In this document: positions 34,029 to 43,168 of the stretch, piece after piece | How the letters are laid out: each line of letters opens with the position of its first letter | Numbering within the stretch: the stretch's first letter is position 1 | Source: an uncultured Prevotellaceae bacterium | Lineage (GTDB): Bacteria > Bacteroidota > Bacteroidia > Bacteroidales > Bacteroidaceae | NCBI GenBank assembly: GCA_900315095.1 | Contig: OMXS01000010.1 | Coordinates: 38,495-102,494 of the forward strand | Direction: 5' to 3' | Length of the DNA stretch: 64,000 nt | The notes under the pieces: generated by a model | Databases searched by the model: none | What the model saw: the letters and a program-made list of their open reading frames with translations, nothing else | Told to the model about the DNA's origin: nothing | Made by a program: the position numbers and the translations under genes

Positions 34029-34829
34029 ATGTCTGAGCATTGGGAAATATACGCCGACTGGAATCCATGGCACGGCTGCACCAAGATAAGTCCTGGGTGC
34101 AAGTATTGCTATGTTTATCGTCAGGATGAGATGTACGGTAGCGAGATATCGAGCAGCGTATGCAGAAAGACAGGAAACTTCAACTTGCCAATAAAAAGAA
34201 GACGTGACAAGTCATGGAAAATAGAGAGCGGTAAGATTGTATTTACCTGCTTCACTTCCGATTTTCTCTTAAAGGATGCCGACCCGTGGCGTCCGGAATG
34301 TTGGCAGATGATAAAGCAGAGAAGTGACCTCTGGTTTTTCTTTTTTACTAAACGCATCGATCGTTTCATGGAATGCGTGCCCAACGACTGGGGTGACGGA
34401 TATGATAATGTCATCGTGGGATGTACGGTTGAAAATCAGGAGATGGCGGACTATCGTTTACCCATCTTCCTTTCTCTCCCTATAAAGCATAAGAGCATCA
34501 TCGTGGCTCCTATGCTTACAGCCTTAGACATTACCCCATATCTAAATGAAACGATAGAGGAAGTGTCGGTAGGTGGGGAGTCAGGGGTTTATGCAAGACC
34601 ATGCAACTACGACTGGGTGTTGGCACTTAGAGAGCAATGTGTATCAAAAGATGTTGCCTTCCGTTTTCACCAAACGGGTGCACATTTCATAAAGGACGGA
34701 AAGATGTATCGTGTGCCGAGGTGCTACCAACTAAGTCAAGCCCACAAGGCAAACATCGACTATAAGATAGGCAAGTACCTTGTTCCTGAAACAGTAAAAT
34801 ATGAATGGAAAGAAAGTGACTATCATTAG
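34029..34829 (+). CDS. DUF5131 family protein (phage Gp37/Gp68 type)
   Basis: A 266-residue protein with the cysteine motif HGCTKISPGCKYCYVYRQ near the N-terminus. It also has TCFTSDFLLKDADPW, WFFFFTKRIDRF and SVGGESGVYARPC, all typical of DUF5131. The C-x2-C arrangement recalls radical-SAM enzymes, but activity is not established. Such genes occur on phages and mobile DNA as well as chromosomes. Together with the preceding two small transferases it forms an accessory-looking block. Confidence 0.85.
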   Translation: MSEHWEIYADWNPWHGCTKISPGCKYCYVYRQDEMYGSEISSSVCRKTGNFNLPIKRRRDKSWKIESGKIVFTCFTSDFLLKDADPWRPECWQMIKQRSDLWFFFFTKRIDRFMECVPNDWGDGYDNVIVGCTVENQEMADYRLPIFLSLPIKHKSIIVAPMLTALDITPYLNETIEEVSVGGESGVYARPCNYDWVLALREQCVSKDVAFRFHQTGAHFIKDGKMYRVPRCYQLSQAHKANIDYKIGKYLVPETVKYEWKESDYH

Positions 34830-34883
34830 ATCATCCTCGCCATTCCTATCCGTTTAAGTATATAAGAATCACATTGTTAAACT

Positions 34884-35834
34884 TTACACAGTATTTTGCG
34901 GCTGCCCTGAAATGAAAGCACAGAGGTTCTGAGCAGCAACATGTATAAGTCGAGCACGCGCCTCATGCGATGCCCATGCTATATGAGGAGTGATAAAGGC
35001 ATTAGGACAAGAGAACAGCGGATTGTCTGCAGATGGTGGCTCCACAGAAAGCACATCCGCACAAAATGCGCCCACCCTACCCTCTTTAAGGGCTGCAGCC
35101 ATATCTTGCTCGTTGACTAAGGGACCGCGACCTGTATTAACCACAATCACACCCTTTTTCATCTTTCCGATGCTCTCGGCGCATATCATTTCGCGTGTGT
35201 TATCAGTCAAAGGACAATGCAGCGTTATAATATCTGAACTCTGAAATAGTTCTTCATCCGTTACCTTATTAATATATATAGGCAGTTGCTCTTGCGCTTT
35301 TGATGTCTGGGCAATCACTTTCATGCCAAACGCATGGGCGATGCTCGCAACAGTACTGCCAATATTACCAAGCCCCACGATGCCAAGTGTCTTCCCGCAG
35401 AGTTCCATGACAGGAGTATCCATCCAGCAAAAATCTTCTGAACGTGCCCATCTCCCCATGCGGTTCTCTTCTGCATAATGGTTCACTTGCATCGCTGCGT
35501 TAAGAATATGAGCGAAAACCATTTGCGCCACACTCTGTGTACTGTATGCCGGGATGTTAGTAACCACTATTCCGCGCTTATGCGCCGCCTCTATATCCAC
35601 GACATTATATCCCGTAGCCAGCACACCAATGTATTTCAGACTTGGCAGATGATTAATAACATCTTCAGACATTATTACTTTATTCGTAAGCACCGCCTCT
35701 GCACCCGCGCAACGGTCAACTGTTTCCTCGGGACATGTACGGTCATAAACCGTGACATCGCCCAACGTCTCTATCTCTTTCCACGACAAATCGTTCTGAA
35801 CAGCAGTATAACCGTCAAGTACAACTATCTTCAT
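34884..35834 (-). CDS. D-2-hydroxyacid dehydrogenase (hydroxypyruvate/glycerate type)
   Basis: A 316-residue NAD-dependent enzyme. The Rossmann motif is GIVGLGNIGSTVA. The catalytic Arg is in VVNTGRGPLVNE, the Glu in DVLSVEPPSADNPL and the His in ITPHIAWASHEAR. It resembles glycerate dehydrogenase HprA, which reduces hydroxypyruvate. Lactate- or phosphoglycerate-type substrates cannot be excluded. It is monocistronic. Confidence 0.88.
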   Translation of the reverse strand: MKIVVLDGYTAVQNDLSWKEIETLGDVTVYDRTCPEETVDRCAGAEAVLTNKVIMSEDVINHLPSLKYIGVLATGYNVVDIEAAHKRGIVVTNIPAYSTQSVAQMVFAHILNAAMQVNHYAEENRMGRWARSEDFCWMDTPVMELCGKTLGIVGLGNIGSTVASIAHAFGMKVIAQTSKAQEQLPIYINKVTDEELFQSSDIITLHCPLTDNTREMICAESIGKMKKGVIVVNTGRGPLVNEQDMAAALKEGRVGAFCADVLSVEPPSADNPLFSCPNAFITPHIAWASHEARARLIHVAAQNLCAFISGQPQNTV

Positions 35835-35891
35835 AATATTAATTTGGCAAAAAAGACTTCCTGCTGAGGGAAGTCTTTTAATGATTACTTG

Positions 35892-35979
35892 CGGAGAGAC
35901 GGGGATTCGAACCCCGGATACGCTTTTGACGTATACACGCTTTCCAGGCGTGCCTCTTCAGCCACTCGAGCATCTCTCC
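35892..35979 (-). tRNA. tRNA-Ser (anticodon GGA)
   Basis: The reverse strand folds as an 88-base tRNA. The acceptor is GGAGAGA/TCTCTCC with discriminator G. The anticodon stem ACGC/GCGT holds loop CTGGAAA, so the anticodon is GGA. There is a long variable arm and the T-loop GGTTCGAATCC. CCA is not encoded. The long variable arm is expected for serine. Confidence 0.95.
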
Positions 35980-36067
35980 TTTTGTTTTGTGGTGCAAAAT
36001 TACTGTTTATCTTTCAAAAAACATAACGAATGTGGAGATTTTTTTGTTTTCACCAGATAAAAACAAG

Positions 36068-36874
36068 TTAAATGTCAATAGCAAACACTCTCTTTACATT
36101 TTCGTTTGTCTGACGGGCAACTTCCTCTTCTGTAACGCCTAGACTCTCTGCCAGTTTCTTAAGAACATAAAGAACGTATGCACTCTCGTTTCTCTTTCCG
36201 CGCATTGGAACTGGCGCCATATACGGACTGTCGGTCTCAAGCACGATGCGCGACAAGGGAACGGTCTGCAATACCTCGGGCAAATGACTTTTCTTGAACG
36301 TCAACACTCCACCAATGCCAAGAACAAAACCATCAAACTGCAACAGTTCTGCTGCCTCTTTATCGTTCCCCGTAAAGCAATGGAACACGCCGCCAGGGAG
36401 TTCCGACGCGTATTTCTTCAACACATGAACCATCTCGTTCTGTGCCTTACGGCAATGAATCATCAACGGAAGGCGTGTCTCGACAGACCATTTGACCTGT
36501 TCCTCGAATGCATCCAACTGTTCATCGGCAAACTCACGGCTCCAATAATAGTCGAGGCCGACCTCGCCAACGGCAATGAAACGTGTATCAGACGCAAGCG
36601 AAGAATCAAGTATCTGCTTCATCTCGACTAGCACTTCCTTATAGTCGGCACGCACTTCCTCAGGATGAAGACCTATCATAGGATAGCAATAGCCGGAATA
36701 TTCCTTACTCATTGCCACCACCCTATCCACCGAGGGCAGGTCGATAGCAGGCAAGAAAACTTTTGAGACGCCCGCTTCACGAGCGCGCTCAATCATCTCC
36801 TTGCGGTCTTCCGCGTATTCCTCACCATCAAGATGGGCGTGAGTGTCTATGAAATTAATAAAGGTGTTCTTCAT
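36068..36874 (-). CDS. TatD family metal-dependent hydrolase
   Basis: A 268-residue protein of the TatD/YcfH group. The first metal motif is FIDTHAHLD. AVGEVGLDYYW, PLMIHCRKA, GVFHCFTGND and LETDSPYMAP follow in order. Members are magnesium-dependent 3'-5' exonucleases or deoxyribonucleases. The start MKNTFINFIDTHAH is 15 codons inside the longest frame. It overlaps the end of the upstream unknown gene by 20 bases. Confidence 0.92.
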   Translation of the reverse strand: MKNTFINFIDTHAHLDGEEYAEDRKEMIERAREAGVSKVFLPAIDLPSVDRVVAMSKEYSGYCYPMIGLHPEEVRADYKEVLVEMKQILDSSLASDTRFIAVGEVGLDYYWSREFADEQLDAFEEQVKWSVETRLPLMIHCRKAQNEMVHVLKKYASELPGGVFHCFTGNDKEAAELLQFDGFVLGIGGVLTFKKSHLPEVLQTVPLSRIVLETDSPYMAPVPMRGKRNESAYVLYVLKKLAESLGVTEEEVARQTNENVKRVFAIDI

Positions 36875-37553
36875 GACGACGGTAATAATAAACCACACCA
36901 TACTTTCGGCACTCGTCATAACGCACCTCAGGAGGTTCGTTCTCGAAATGCTTCTCTACTTGATTCCACAAATCAAGCAATATGTCATCCACCTCAGGGC
37001 GCAGCATCTGTATGTTCTCAAGAGCCTTAGCCGACTGTTCTTGCAACGCCTTTTGCGAGTTATACTCCTCTCGGAAAATGTCAAGATGCGTAGAAACCAT
37101 GCCTATAGAAGGATTGTATATCGGCCTGCCACCCGCCTTCACGCGGCGTTTCTCGCCCTCAACGATTTTCTCTCCCCAAGAGATAACGCTCTCTGCCGAC
37201 TTCAGCGAGGGCACAGCCGTCTGGTCTTCGTTCATGCCATAATATGAGAGCATTGTGCGTTTCATCTCTCCACGCTCAATGGTCATCAGCAGGACCTGAA
37301 TGAAATGACTGACATAAATAGTGGCATTACGCATCAGACGGTCCATCTTAGGAGCGTTTCTCGTCTGTGCTGCCATCCTCATTTTATACTGTTCGGATGC
37401 CGTCAGCAGTTTGTCGTATGCTGGTTGAGCACGGTTCAGCGTTTTCCAGTCGATGAAACGGTTCTGAACAGTATAAACATTATTGTTCTCAAGCACCGTC
37501 TTCAATGCTTTCAGACGTGCGGAGTCGGTTTTGGGGAGTCGTCGGTAAGGCAT
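36855..37553 (-). CDS. Conserved protein of unknown function upstream of tatD
   Basis: A 232-residue, mainly helical cytosolic protein, not assigned to a named family. It begins MPYRRLPKTDSARLKALKT and has no signal peptide or membrane helix. QNRFIDWKTLNRAQPAYDKL and VSHFIQVLLMTIERGEMKR are the best-patterned helices. It lies in the same order (prenyl synthase, this gene, tatD) on one strand and overlaps tatD by 20 bases. I believe similar proteins occur widely in Bacteroidales next to these genes. Confidence 0.75.
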   Translation of the reverse strand: MPYRRLPKTDSARLKALKTVLENNNVYTVQNRFIDWKTLNRAQPAYDKLLTASEQYKMRMAAQTRNAPKMDRLMRNATIYVSHFIQVLLMTIERGEMKRTMLSYYGMNEDQTAVPSLKSAESVISWGEKIVEGEKRRVKAGGRPIYNPSIGMVSTHLDIFREEYNSQKALQEQSAKALENIQMLRPEVDDILLDLWNQVEKHFENEPPEVRYDECRKYGVVYYYRRHEEHLY

Positions 37554-37630
37554 TTCTAATTACGAAGGTTGAATTACGAGTTATCGCGCTTGCGCGACTA
37601 TCAATTGTCAATTTTCAATTATATATTTAC

Positions 37631-38605
37631 CTACTTTTCTCTTTTCATCATATCGTGGGTGTAGGCGATAAGTTCCTGCTTGCGCTCTTCAGGCACATTT
37701 ACACGTGCAAGATACTGAGTGCTCTGGGCAAAGTAATACTCTATCTTCTCCTTTGCCATGCGGTCGATGCCTATCTCGTTGTAAAGGCGAGTAACTGCAG
37801 CAATTTTCTCGGCGGCGTCAAACTGCTCTGCGGTAATCCATCGCGTAAGTTCCTCGCGCTGTTCTGCCGTAGCATGATTAAACGCGTTTATCAACATGAA
37901 AGTCTTCTTGTTGCTTGTGATGTCGCCTCCAATGGCCTTTCCGAACACAGCAGGGTCGCCATAAACGTCAAGGAAATCGTCCTGCAACTGGAACGCGAGT
38001 CCTATCTGCTCGCCAAACTTATATAGATTGTCTGCATCCTCGGCAGAAGCATCGGCAAGGATGGCACCCATCTTCACGGCACATGCAAGCAATACACTTG
38101 TCTTGAGACGAATCATCTCTATGTATTCTGCCTCGGTTACGTCGGTACGATTCTCAAACTCCATGTCATACTGCTGACCTTCGCCTATCTCAAGTGCCGT
38201 CTCGGTGAACAAATGAAGCACCTCCGCAAGTTTCTCCTTGGGACATTGAGCCATACGCTCGTATGCAAGCACCAGCATCGAGTCGCCCGAGAGTATTGCC
38301 GTGTTGGCATCCCACTTGCGGTGCACCGTCTCGTGTCCGCGTCTCAGGTCGGCGTTATCCATGAGGTCGTCGTGCAGAAGCGTGTAGTTATGGTATGTTT
38401 CGAGCGCGCATGCCGACGAGAGTATGCTCTCAGGATTCTCCTTATACATATTATAAGCGAGCAGCATGAGCACGGGGCGAACTCGCTTTCCGCCCATAGA
38501 AAGCACATATTTTATCGGTTCATACAGGCTCTGAGGCTCACGGTTGTATGGCAACTGAGCCAGATAGTCATTCACTAATTTCAGTATTTCTTCTGAAGTC
38601 TTCAT
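37631..38605 (-). CDS. Polyprenyl (trans-isoprenyl) diphosphate synthase
   Basis: A 324-residue enzyme with both aspartate-rich motifs, LLHDDLMDNADLRRG (first) and FQLQDDFLDVYGD (second), and GGKRVRPVL for substrate binding. It condenses isopentenyl diphosphate onto an allylic primer, for farnesyl/geranylgeranyl or longer chains used in quinones or carriers. The chain length is not deducible by eye. AATTGTCAATTTTCAATT-type repeats lie between it and the next gene on its strand. Confidence 0.93.
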   Translation of the reverse strand: MKTSEEILKLVNDYLAQLPYNREPQSLYEPIKYVLSMGGKRVRPVLMLLAYNMYKENPESILSSACALETYHNYTLLHDDLMDNADLRRGHETVHRKWDANTAILSGDSMLVLAYERMAQCPKEKLAEVLHLFTETALEIGEGQQYDMEFENRTDVTEAEYIEMIRLKTSVLLACAVKMGAILADASAEDADNLYKFGEQIGLAFQLQDDFLDVYGDPAVFGKAIGGDITSNKKTFMLINAFNHATAEQREELTRWITAEQFDAAEKIAAVTRLYNEIGIDRMAKEKIEYYFAQSTQYLARVNVPEERKQELIAYTHDMMKREK

Positions 38606-38645
38606 ATAATTGTGAGTTTATGATGTTTGTTTTCTTAGGAGTCAG

Positions 38646-38754
38646 GGAGTTATGGAGTTAAGGAGTTATGACATCAGTTTTGCTCTTTTCTCCTCTCTCT
38701 TAAGGAGTCTGGCATCTCGGAAGTGCTGTCTTAACTCCTTGACTCCATAACTCC
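38646..38754. repeat. Long inverted repeat made of GGAGTTA units
   Basis: A 23-base arm starting GGAGTTATGG and ending AAGGAGTTA is repeated in reverse complement 63 bases later with one mismatch. The arms consist of GGAGTTA-type microrepeats. It lies between tonB and the prenyl synthase gene on the reverse strand and probably ends the tonB message. Confidence 0.7.
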
Positions 38755-38774
38755 TAAACTCCTTTCCCTATGTG

Positions 38775-39491
38775 CTAAATCTTAAACACCACAGGGATGA
38801 TGAAGAGAGTGCGGCATTTCTTGCCGTGATCTTCGCCTGGAGTCCACTTCGGCATCATGCGCATTACGCGCAAGGCCTCGTTGTCAAGAGCCGTGCCAGC
38901 CGACTTTGTCACCTTGAAATCGGTAAGAGTGCCGTCGCGGTTGATTATGAACTGCACCACCACCTCGCCCTGTTGTTTCTGCGACAGAGCCTGCGATGGA
39001 TATCGAAGGTTCTTGGTGAGCCATTTCATCAGTTCCATCGGGCCTCCAGGAAACTCCGGCAGACGCTCAACCACCTGAAAATGAAGCGGGTTGTTGGGGT
39101 CGTCTTCAAGTGTTGGTGCTGTGGGGTCGTCGGGCGGAACCATCTCATTCTTAGGTCCTTCGGTCTCGGTGTTAGAAATCTCCTGCGTCTTCTCGCCCTC
39201 TTCCTTTATGTCCGTCGCCACCTCTTCCTCAACTATATTAAGCCGTTCGGTTAATGCCGGGGCTGGCACCAAGGGCGCTGGAGCTTCATACTCCTGCTGT
39301 TCCTCTGGCGGCATCATCTCGTAGTCCTGCGCCATCTCGTCAAACTCGGTGTCGGCATTGCTTTCTTCAGGGGGATTGGAAGTAAACTCCAATGCCACCA
39401 ACAGCAGCGCGAGAGCCACTATCAGGCCAAGAAGAAAACCCGTAGGTTTTCGGCGTTCGAGGTCGGCTTGTGCCGATTTCTTTACTTCCAT
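38775..39491 (-). CDS. TonB family energy transducer
   Basis: A 238-residue protein with a cytoplasmic N-terminus, one membrane helix (about 18-36), a proline- and glutamate-rich periplasmic spacer (about 40-130) and a C-terminal TonB domain (RLPEFPGGPMELMKWL ... GEVVVQFIINRDGTL ... ALRVMRMMPKWTPG). It would carry energy from an ExbB-ExbD motor, possibly the one encoded at 30-32 kb, to outer-membrane receptors. The spacer has more Glu than Lys-Pro, as is usual for the phylum. Confidence 0.92.
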   Translation of the reverse strand: MEVKKSAQADLERRKPTGFLLGLIVALALLLVALEFTSNPPEESNADTEFDEMAQDYEMMPPEEQQEYEAPAPLVPAPALTERLNIVEEEVATDIKEEGEKTQEISNTETEGPKNEMVPPDDPTAPTLEDDPNNPLHFQVVERLPEFPGGPMELMKWLTKNLRYPSQALSQKQQGEVVVQFIINRDGTLTDFKVTKSAGTALDNEALRVMRMMPKWTPGEDHGKKCRTLFIIPVVFKI

Positions 39492-39611
39492 AACACTAAA
39501 CTACGTTTTTCTGCGTTATTATAATGTGTTCAGTCGCATCATGACAGGCGCAGAAAGTTAAGAATGCGATTCTCGCAGACATCCTCCGAGGCTATTCGCA
39601 CTATTTTTCTG

Positions 39612-39619
39612 CAAAAATA
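39612..39619 (-). promoter_or_regulatory. Possible -7 box for tonB
   Basis: TATTTTTG on the reverse strand fits TAnnTTTG, 120 bases before the tonB ATG. A/T-rich surroundings make a chance match possible. Confidence 0.4.
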
Positions 39620-39642
39620 ACACACTTATTTGAAAAAAGATA

Positions 39643-39650
39643 TATCTTTG
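39643..39650 (+). promoter_or_regulatory. Bacteroidetes -7 promoter box for porQ
   Basis: TATCTTTG, 22 bases before the porQ ATG. Confidence 0.72.
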
Positions 39651-39671
39651 TATTAAAATTATAGAAAGTAG

Positions 39672-40622
39672 ATGAAAAAAGTTGTTTTTTCAGTTCTGAT
39701 GACCCTTTTTGCCACCATTGCGATGGCACAAGAGAGCCAGACAGAATATAATTTCCTGCGACTGCCTGTCAGCGCTCATGCTGGTGCGCTCGGAGGAGAC
39801 AACATCACTATAATAGAAGACGACCCCTCGCTGATGTTCAACAACCCGGCCTTGCTCGGTTCGGTAAGCGACAAGACCATAAATCTTAACTTCATGACTT
39901 ATATGAAGGGTTCTTTCACGGCCAGCGCATCATTCAACAAGGCAATAAACGAGCGCGCAGAAGTGGCTGTCATGGGACAGTTTGTCAACTACGGAAGCAT
40001 GAAAGAGATGGACGAGCACAACGTGCAGACGGGAGAGTTCTCGGCAAAGGACATTGCCATTAGCGGCGCCTTCAGTTACGAACTCACCCAACGGCTCGTG
40101 GGAGGTATCACAGCCAAGTTCATCACTTCTTATATCGGCGACTACAACTCCATTGCTATGGGAGTGGATTTAGGACTCAACTACTACGACCCCGACCGCG
40201 AATGGTCCATCTCGGCAGTTGCGAAGAACCTCGGAGGACAGCTGAAAGCCTACGACGACAACTACGAGAAGATGCCTATCGACGTGCAGGTGGGTGTGTC
40301 GAAGCGACTTGTTGGCTCGCCGTTCCGCCTCTCGGCAACGTTCGTTGACCTTAACCATTGGGACTATAAGTTCATCAATCACCTTGTGGCAGGCGTTGAC
40401 ATCATACTCTCACCACAGATATATTTCGCAGCAGGTTACAACTTCCGCCGCGCCGACGAGATGTCAATCATCGCCACAGACGAGGAGAAAGGCAGCAGCC
40501 ACATGGCTGGATTGTCGCTCGGAGCAGGTCTTATGCTCGACCGTTTCAAGCTTTCTCTCGCATACGCAAAGTATCATGTGTCGTCAAGTTCGCTAATGGT
40601 GAACGTCTCATTCAGCCTTTAA
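39672..40622 (+). CDS. porQ: Type IX secretion outer-membrane protein PorQ
   Basis: A 316-residue protein with a signal peptide (ATIAMAQ, cut near residue 19) and then the PorQ hallmark YNFLRLPVSAHAGALGG and DDPSLMFNNPALLG. The rest alternates as barrel strands to the terminal MVNVSFSL. PorQ belongs to the type IX secretion attachment complex. The next gene is cmk; the porQ-cmk pairing also occurs in Porphyromonas gingivalis, which strengthens the call. Confidence 0.9.
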   Translation: MKKVVFSVLMTLFATIAMAQESQTEYNFLRLPVSAHAGALGGDNITIIEDDPSLMFNNPALLGSVSDKTINLNFMTYMKGSFTASASFNKAINERAEVAVMGQFVNYGSMKEMDEHNVQTGEFSAKDIAISGAFSYELTQRLVGGITAKFITSYIGDYNSIAMGVDLGLNYYDPDREWSISAVAKNLGGQLKAYDDNYEKMPIDVQVGVSKRLVGSPFRLSATFVDLNHWDYKFINHLVAGVDIILSPQIYFAAGYNFRRADEMSIIATDEEKGSSHMAGLSLGAGLMLDRFKLSLAYAKYHVSSSSLMVNVSFSL

Positions 40623-40712
40623 TTTTCGTCCACTCGCAACTCCCTGGTTTTCAAGAAGTACCAAATGGGGCAACAAAGTTAATAAGATTGTTCAACAAAG
40701 TTATTAACTTTG

Positions 40713-40800
40713 TCTCCTCACTTGTACCTCCTGACAACCTCACATGTGCTTCCTGACCATGCCATGAGTGCTTCCTGACACTCTCACTTGTACCTTTTGA
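40713..40800. repeat. Array C of the 22-23 bp intergenic repeat family
   Basis: Four units of exactly 22 bases start at 40713, 40735, 40757 and 40779. They end CTCCTGA, CTTCCTGA, CTTCCTGA and CTTTTGA. It lies between porQ and the cmk promoter, after a small palindrome (AAAGTTATTAACTTT). Confidence 0.82.
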
Positions 40801-40862
40801 CAAAACAAGGAGATAAAAGTGAAATAATAAAGTGCCAATTATGAGTTATCATTTTTTTTCAT

Positions 40863-40870
40863 TACCTTTG
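40863..40870 (+). promoter_or_regulatory. Bacteroidetes -7 promoter box for cmk
   Basis: TACCTTTG, 24 bases before the cmk ATG. cmk therefore has its own start in spite of following porQ. Confidence 0.72.
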
Positions 40871-40893
40871 CAGAAAAATAAACTTTTAGGGAT

Positions 40894-41583
40894 ATGAAAA
40901 AGATTACTATCGCAATTGACGGGCACTCTTCGTGCGGAAAATCGACAATGGCTAAAGACCTTGCAAAAGCCATTGGATATGTATATGTTGACACCGGCGC
41001 CATGTACCGTGCCGTTACTCTCTATGCTCTGCGCAACAATCTCTATACCGAAGACGGCGAGATAATGACAGAGGAGCTGCAGGCAAAGATGCCGGAGGTA
41101 GAGATTTCGTTTAAGTTTAATGCTGAGACAGGCAAGCCCGACACATACCTTAACGGCGAACTGGTGGAAAAAGACATCCGCGGAATGGAGGTTTCAAACC
41201 GTGTGAGCGCCGTGGCGGCATTGCCATTTGTGCGCGAGGCACTCGTTGCTCAGCAGCAGCGCATGGGCAAGGAGAAAGGCATTGTGATGGACGGTCGCGA
41301 CATTGGAACCGTTGTTTTCCCTGATGCAGAACTTAAAGTCTTTGTCACGGCATCGGCAGAAGTGCGTGCCCAGCGCCGCTACGACGAACTGAAAGGCAAG
41401 GGAATGGAAGCTGATTACGACGAGATTCTGAAGAATGTGCAGGAGCGCGACTATCTTGACAGCCATCGTGAGGTGTCTCCTCTGCGCAAGGCAGATGATG
41501 CTTTAGAACTTGACAACAGCAACATGACCATTCCAGAGCAAAACGAATGGCTCATGGAAAGATACTTGGAGAAAGTGAAATAA
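40894..41583 (+). CDS. cmk: Cytidylate kinase
   Basis: A 229-residue enzyme with P-loop GHSSCGKST at residues 9-17. [34 protein letters not shown] and [15 protein letters not shown] also follow the Cmk pattern. It phosphorylates CMP and dCMP with ATP. This is the true Cmk; the protein encoded at 1.6 kb is only a distant relative. Confidence 0.96.
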   Translation: MKKITIAIDGHSSCGKSTMAKDLAKAIGYVYVDTGAMYRAVTLYALRNNLYTEDGEIMTEELQAKMPEVEISFKFNAETGKPDTYLNGELVEKDIRGMEVSNRVSAVAALPFVREALVAQQQRMGKEKGIVMDGRDIGTVVFPDAELKVFVTASAEVRAQRRYDELKGKGMEADYDEILKNVQERDYLDSHREVSPLRKADDALELDNSNMTIPEQNEWLMERYLEKVK

Positions 41584-41615
41584 TCGCGCTTTCTGCTTAA
41601 TGTAGAATGGAGAGT

Positions 41616-41697
41616 GTAGAATGGAGAATTATGATTACCTTTCAAGAACTTGCGCTTTAGCATGAATAATAGTTGTAATCACAATTCTCCATTCTAC
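41616..41697. terminator. Bidirectional hairpin between cmk and MATE
   Basis: GTAGAATGGAGAATT and its exact reverse complement flank about 52 bases. Additional copies of TGTAGAATGGAG flank the left arm, so the stem can slip. It lies between convergent genes. Confidence 0.65.
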
Positions 41698-41707
41698 ATT
41701 TTACATT

Positions 41708-43084
41708 CTACACTATTGTTTTCATCCACTTCCCTTTGAATATTCTAATAAGGAAAATGGTGCCACGGAACGTGAGTTCTATCGCCATTGCAAACCAGAC
41801 ACCTTGCAAACCGTAGCGCGGGGCAAGGTATGCTGCAAGCGTAAGACGTACAAGCCACATTGACCCAAGGTTCATCAAAGCGGGGCGAAGGGTATCTCCT
41901 GCACCTACGCATATGCTGTAACTAACTATGGCAGCAGCAAAGAAAGGCTCGGCAAACGCCTCTATGCGAAGCACGGTGGTACCCAATTGGCGTATCTCCT
42001 CTACAGGAGAAAGGAACCCAATCATCTCTGGCGCAAAGACAAACATCACCACTCCCATGAATGCCATCACTCCCATGCCGAGAAAAACGGTCATGCGGGC
42101 AAACGACTTGGCAAGACTGCTCTGTCCGGCACCTATGCTCTGCCCTACAAGTGTGGTCGCTGCCTCGCCAATTCCATATCCTGGCATATAGCAAAGACTC
42201 TCGGCTGTGACAGCAAACGAGTTGGCGGCAATGGAGAAAACGCCAAGTGGCGCCACGATTATTGTGCTCACAATCTGCGCTCCGCCCATAAGCATCGACT
42301 GTGCCGCCATCGGCGAAGCAATCTTTAGCGCGTTGCGAACGTAGTCGCCCACCCAACGGAAGGGTTCGTTGTCACGATTCAGAGCCAGTATCTTGCTTCG
42401 GAAAATCGCGAAATAGGCTTGTCCGAGCGCTCCAATGGTAACTGCTATTGCCGTTCCGATGGCCGCTCCAAGCACGCCAAAGCCGAAAACGAATATAAAG
42501 ATGTAGTTGAACGCCACGTCAAGGATGCACATCAGGATGCTCATAACACTCGGAATGCGCATGTCGCCAGAACTCTTTAGCATCGCGCCCGATAGGCTTG
42601 ACAACTGGAAAAAAGGCATAATGAACATGAACACCATAAAATATATGGTGGCATCGTGTGCTATTTCCTCCCCTCCCCCGAGCCAGTAAGGCAAATGGGG
42701 GCTGATGATGACTCCCGTAAGGGCAATGCAAAGGCTGAGAAGAAGTGTGCAGATGATGGAATGACGGAACACGGCGCGCGCCTTAACAAAGTCGTTTGCG
42801 CCAATGAAATGCGCTACCTGAACCGAGAAACCCATAGAGGTAGCACCCGTGATGCTGCCGAAAAGCCACGTAGAAGACTCAACAAGACCGATGCTCGCTG
42901 ACTCGTTGGCTCCAAGATGACCCACCATAGCGGCGTCGATGTAGAACATCAGCACGCTGGTCATCTGCGCAAGGATGCCAGGCACACTAAGAAGGACAAT
43001 CAGACTCATCTTCTGACCGCCCGACATCTGCTGCTTATTGCGTATCATCTCAAGCAGAGCGTCACTCTTCTTTTTTGAGAACAT
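41708..43084 (-). CDS. MATE family efflux transporter (second, divergent)
   Basis: A 458-residue protein with 12 hydrophobic segments in two MatE repeats (about 25-190 and 250-415). VPGILAQMTSVLMFYIDAAMVGHLGANESASIG is read in pieces as the first helices; PGYGIGEAATTLVGQSIGAG is the matching part of the second half. It differs clearly from the MATE protein at 0.1 kb, being nearer to the NorM/DinF branch. About 85 bases upstream on the same strand is a terminator that may close a short leader transcript. Confidence 0.9.
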   Translation of the reverse strand: MFSKKKSDALLEMIRNKQQMSGGQKMSLIVLLSVPGILAQMTSVLMFYIDAAMVGHLGANESASIGLVESSTWLFGSITGATSMGFSVQVAHFIGANDFVKARAVFRHSIICTLLLSLCIALTGVIISPHLPYWLGGGEEIAHDATIYFMVFMFIMPFFQLSSLSGAMLKSSGDMRIPSVMSILMCILDVAFNYIFIFVFGFGVLGAAIGTAIAVTIGALGQAYFAIFRSKILALNRDNEPFRWVGDYVRNALKIASPMAAQSMLMGGAQIVSTIIVAPLGVFSIAANSFAVTAESLCYMPGYGIGEAATTLVGQSIGAGQSSLAKSFARMTVFLGMGVMAFMGVVMFVFAPEMIGFLSPVEEIRQLGTTVLRIEAFAEPFFAAAIVSYSICVGAGDTLRPALMNLGSMWLVRLTLAAYLAPRYGLQGVWFAMAIELTFRGTIFLIRIFKGKWMKTIV

Positions 43085-43117
43085 CAGTATTAGGTTTGAG
43101 CTGCGAAGTTACGACTT

Positions 43118-43163
43118 TTCGTTTGAATTACAAAATATAATTCGTTTGAATTACAAAATATAA
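43118..43163. repeat. Perfect 23-base tandem duplication upstream of MATE
   Basis: TTCGTTTGAATTACAAAA plus TATAA occurs twice without a gap. The duplication falls in the leader of the reverse-strand MATE gene, where it could double an operator. No regulator binding is known. Confidence 0.75.
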
Positions 43164-43168
43164 GATGT

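Noticed and set aside
33485-34829. Prophage or mobile island around the DUF5131 gene
   Set aside because: DUF5131 occurs on phages, but here no integrase, structural gene, terminal repeat or tRNA junction is seen; neighbours are ordinary transferases.
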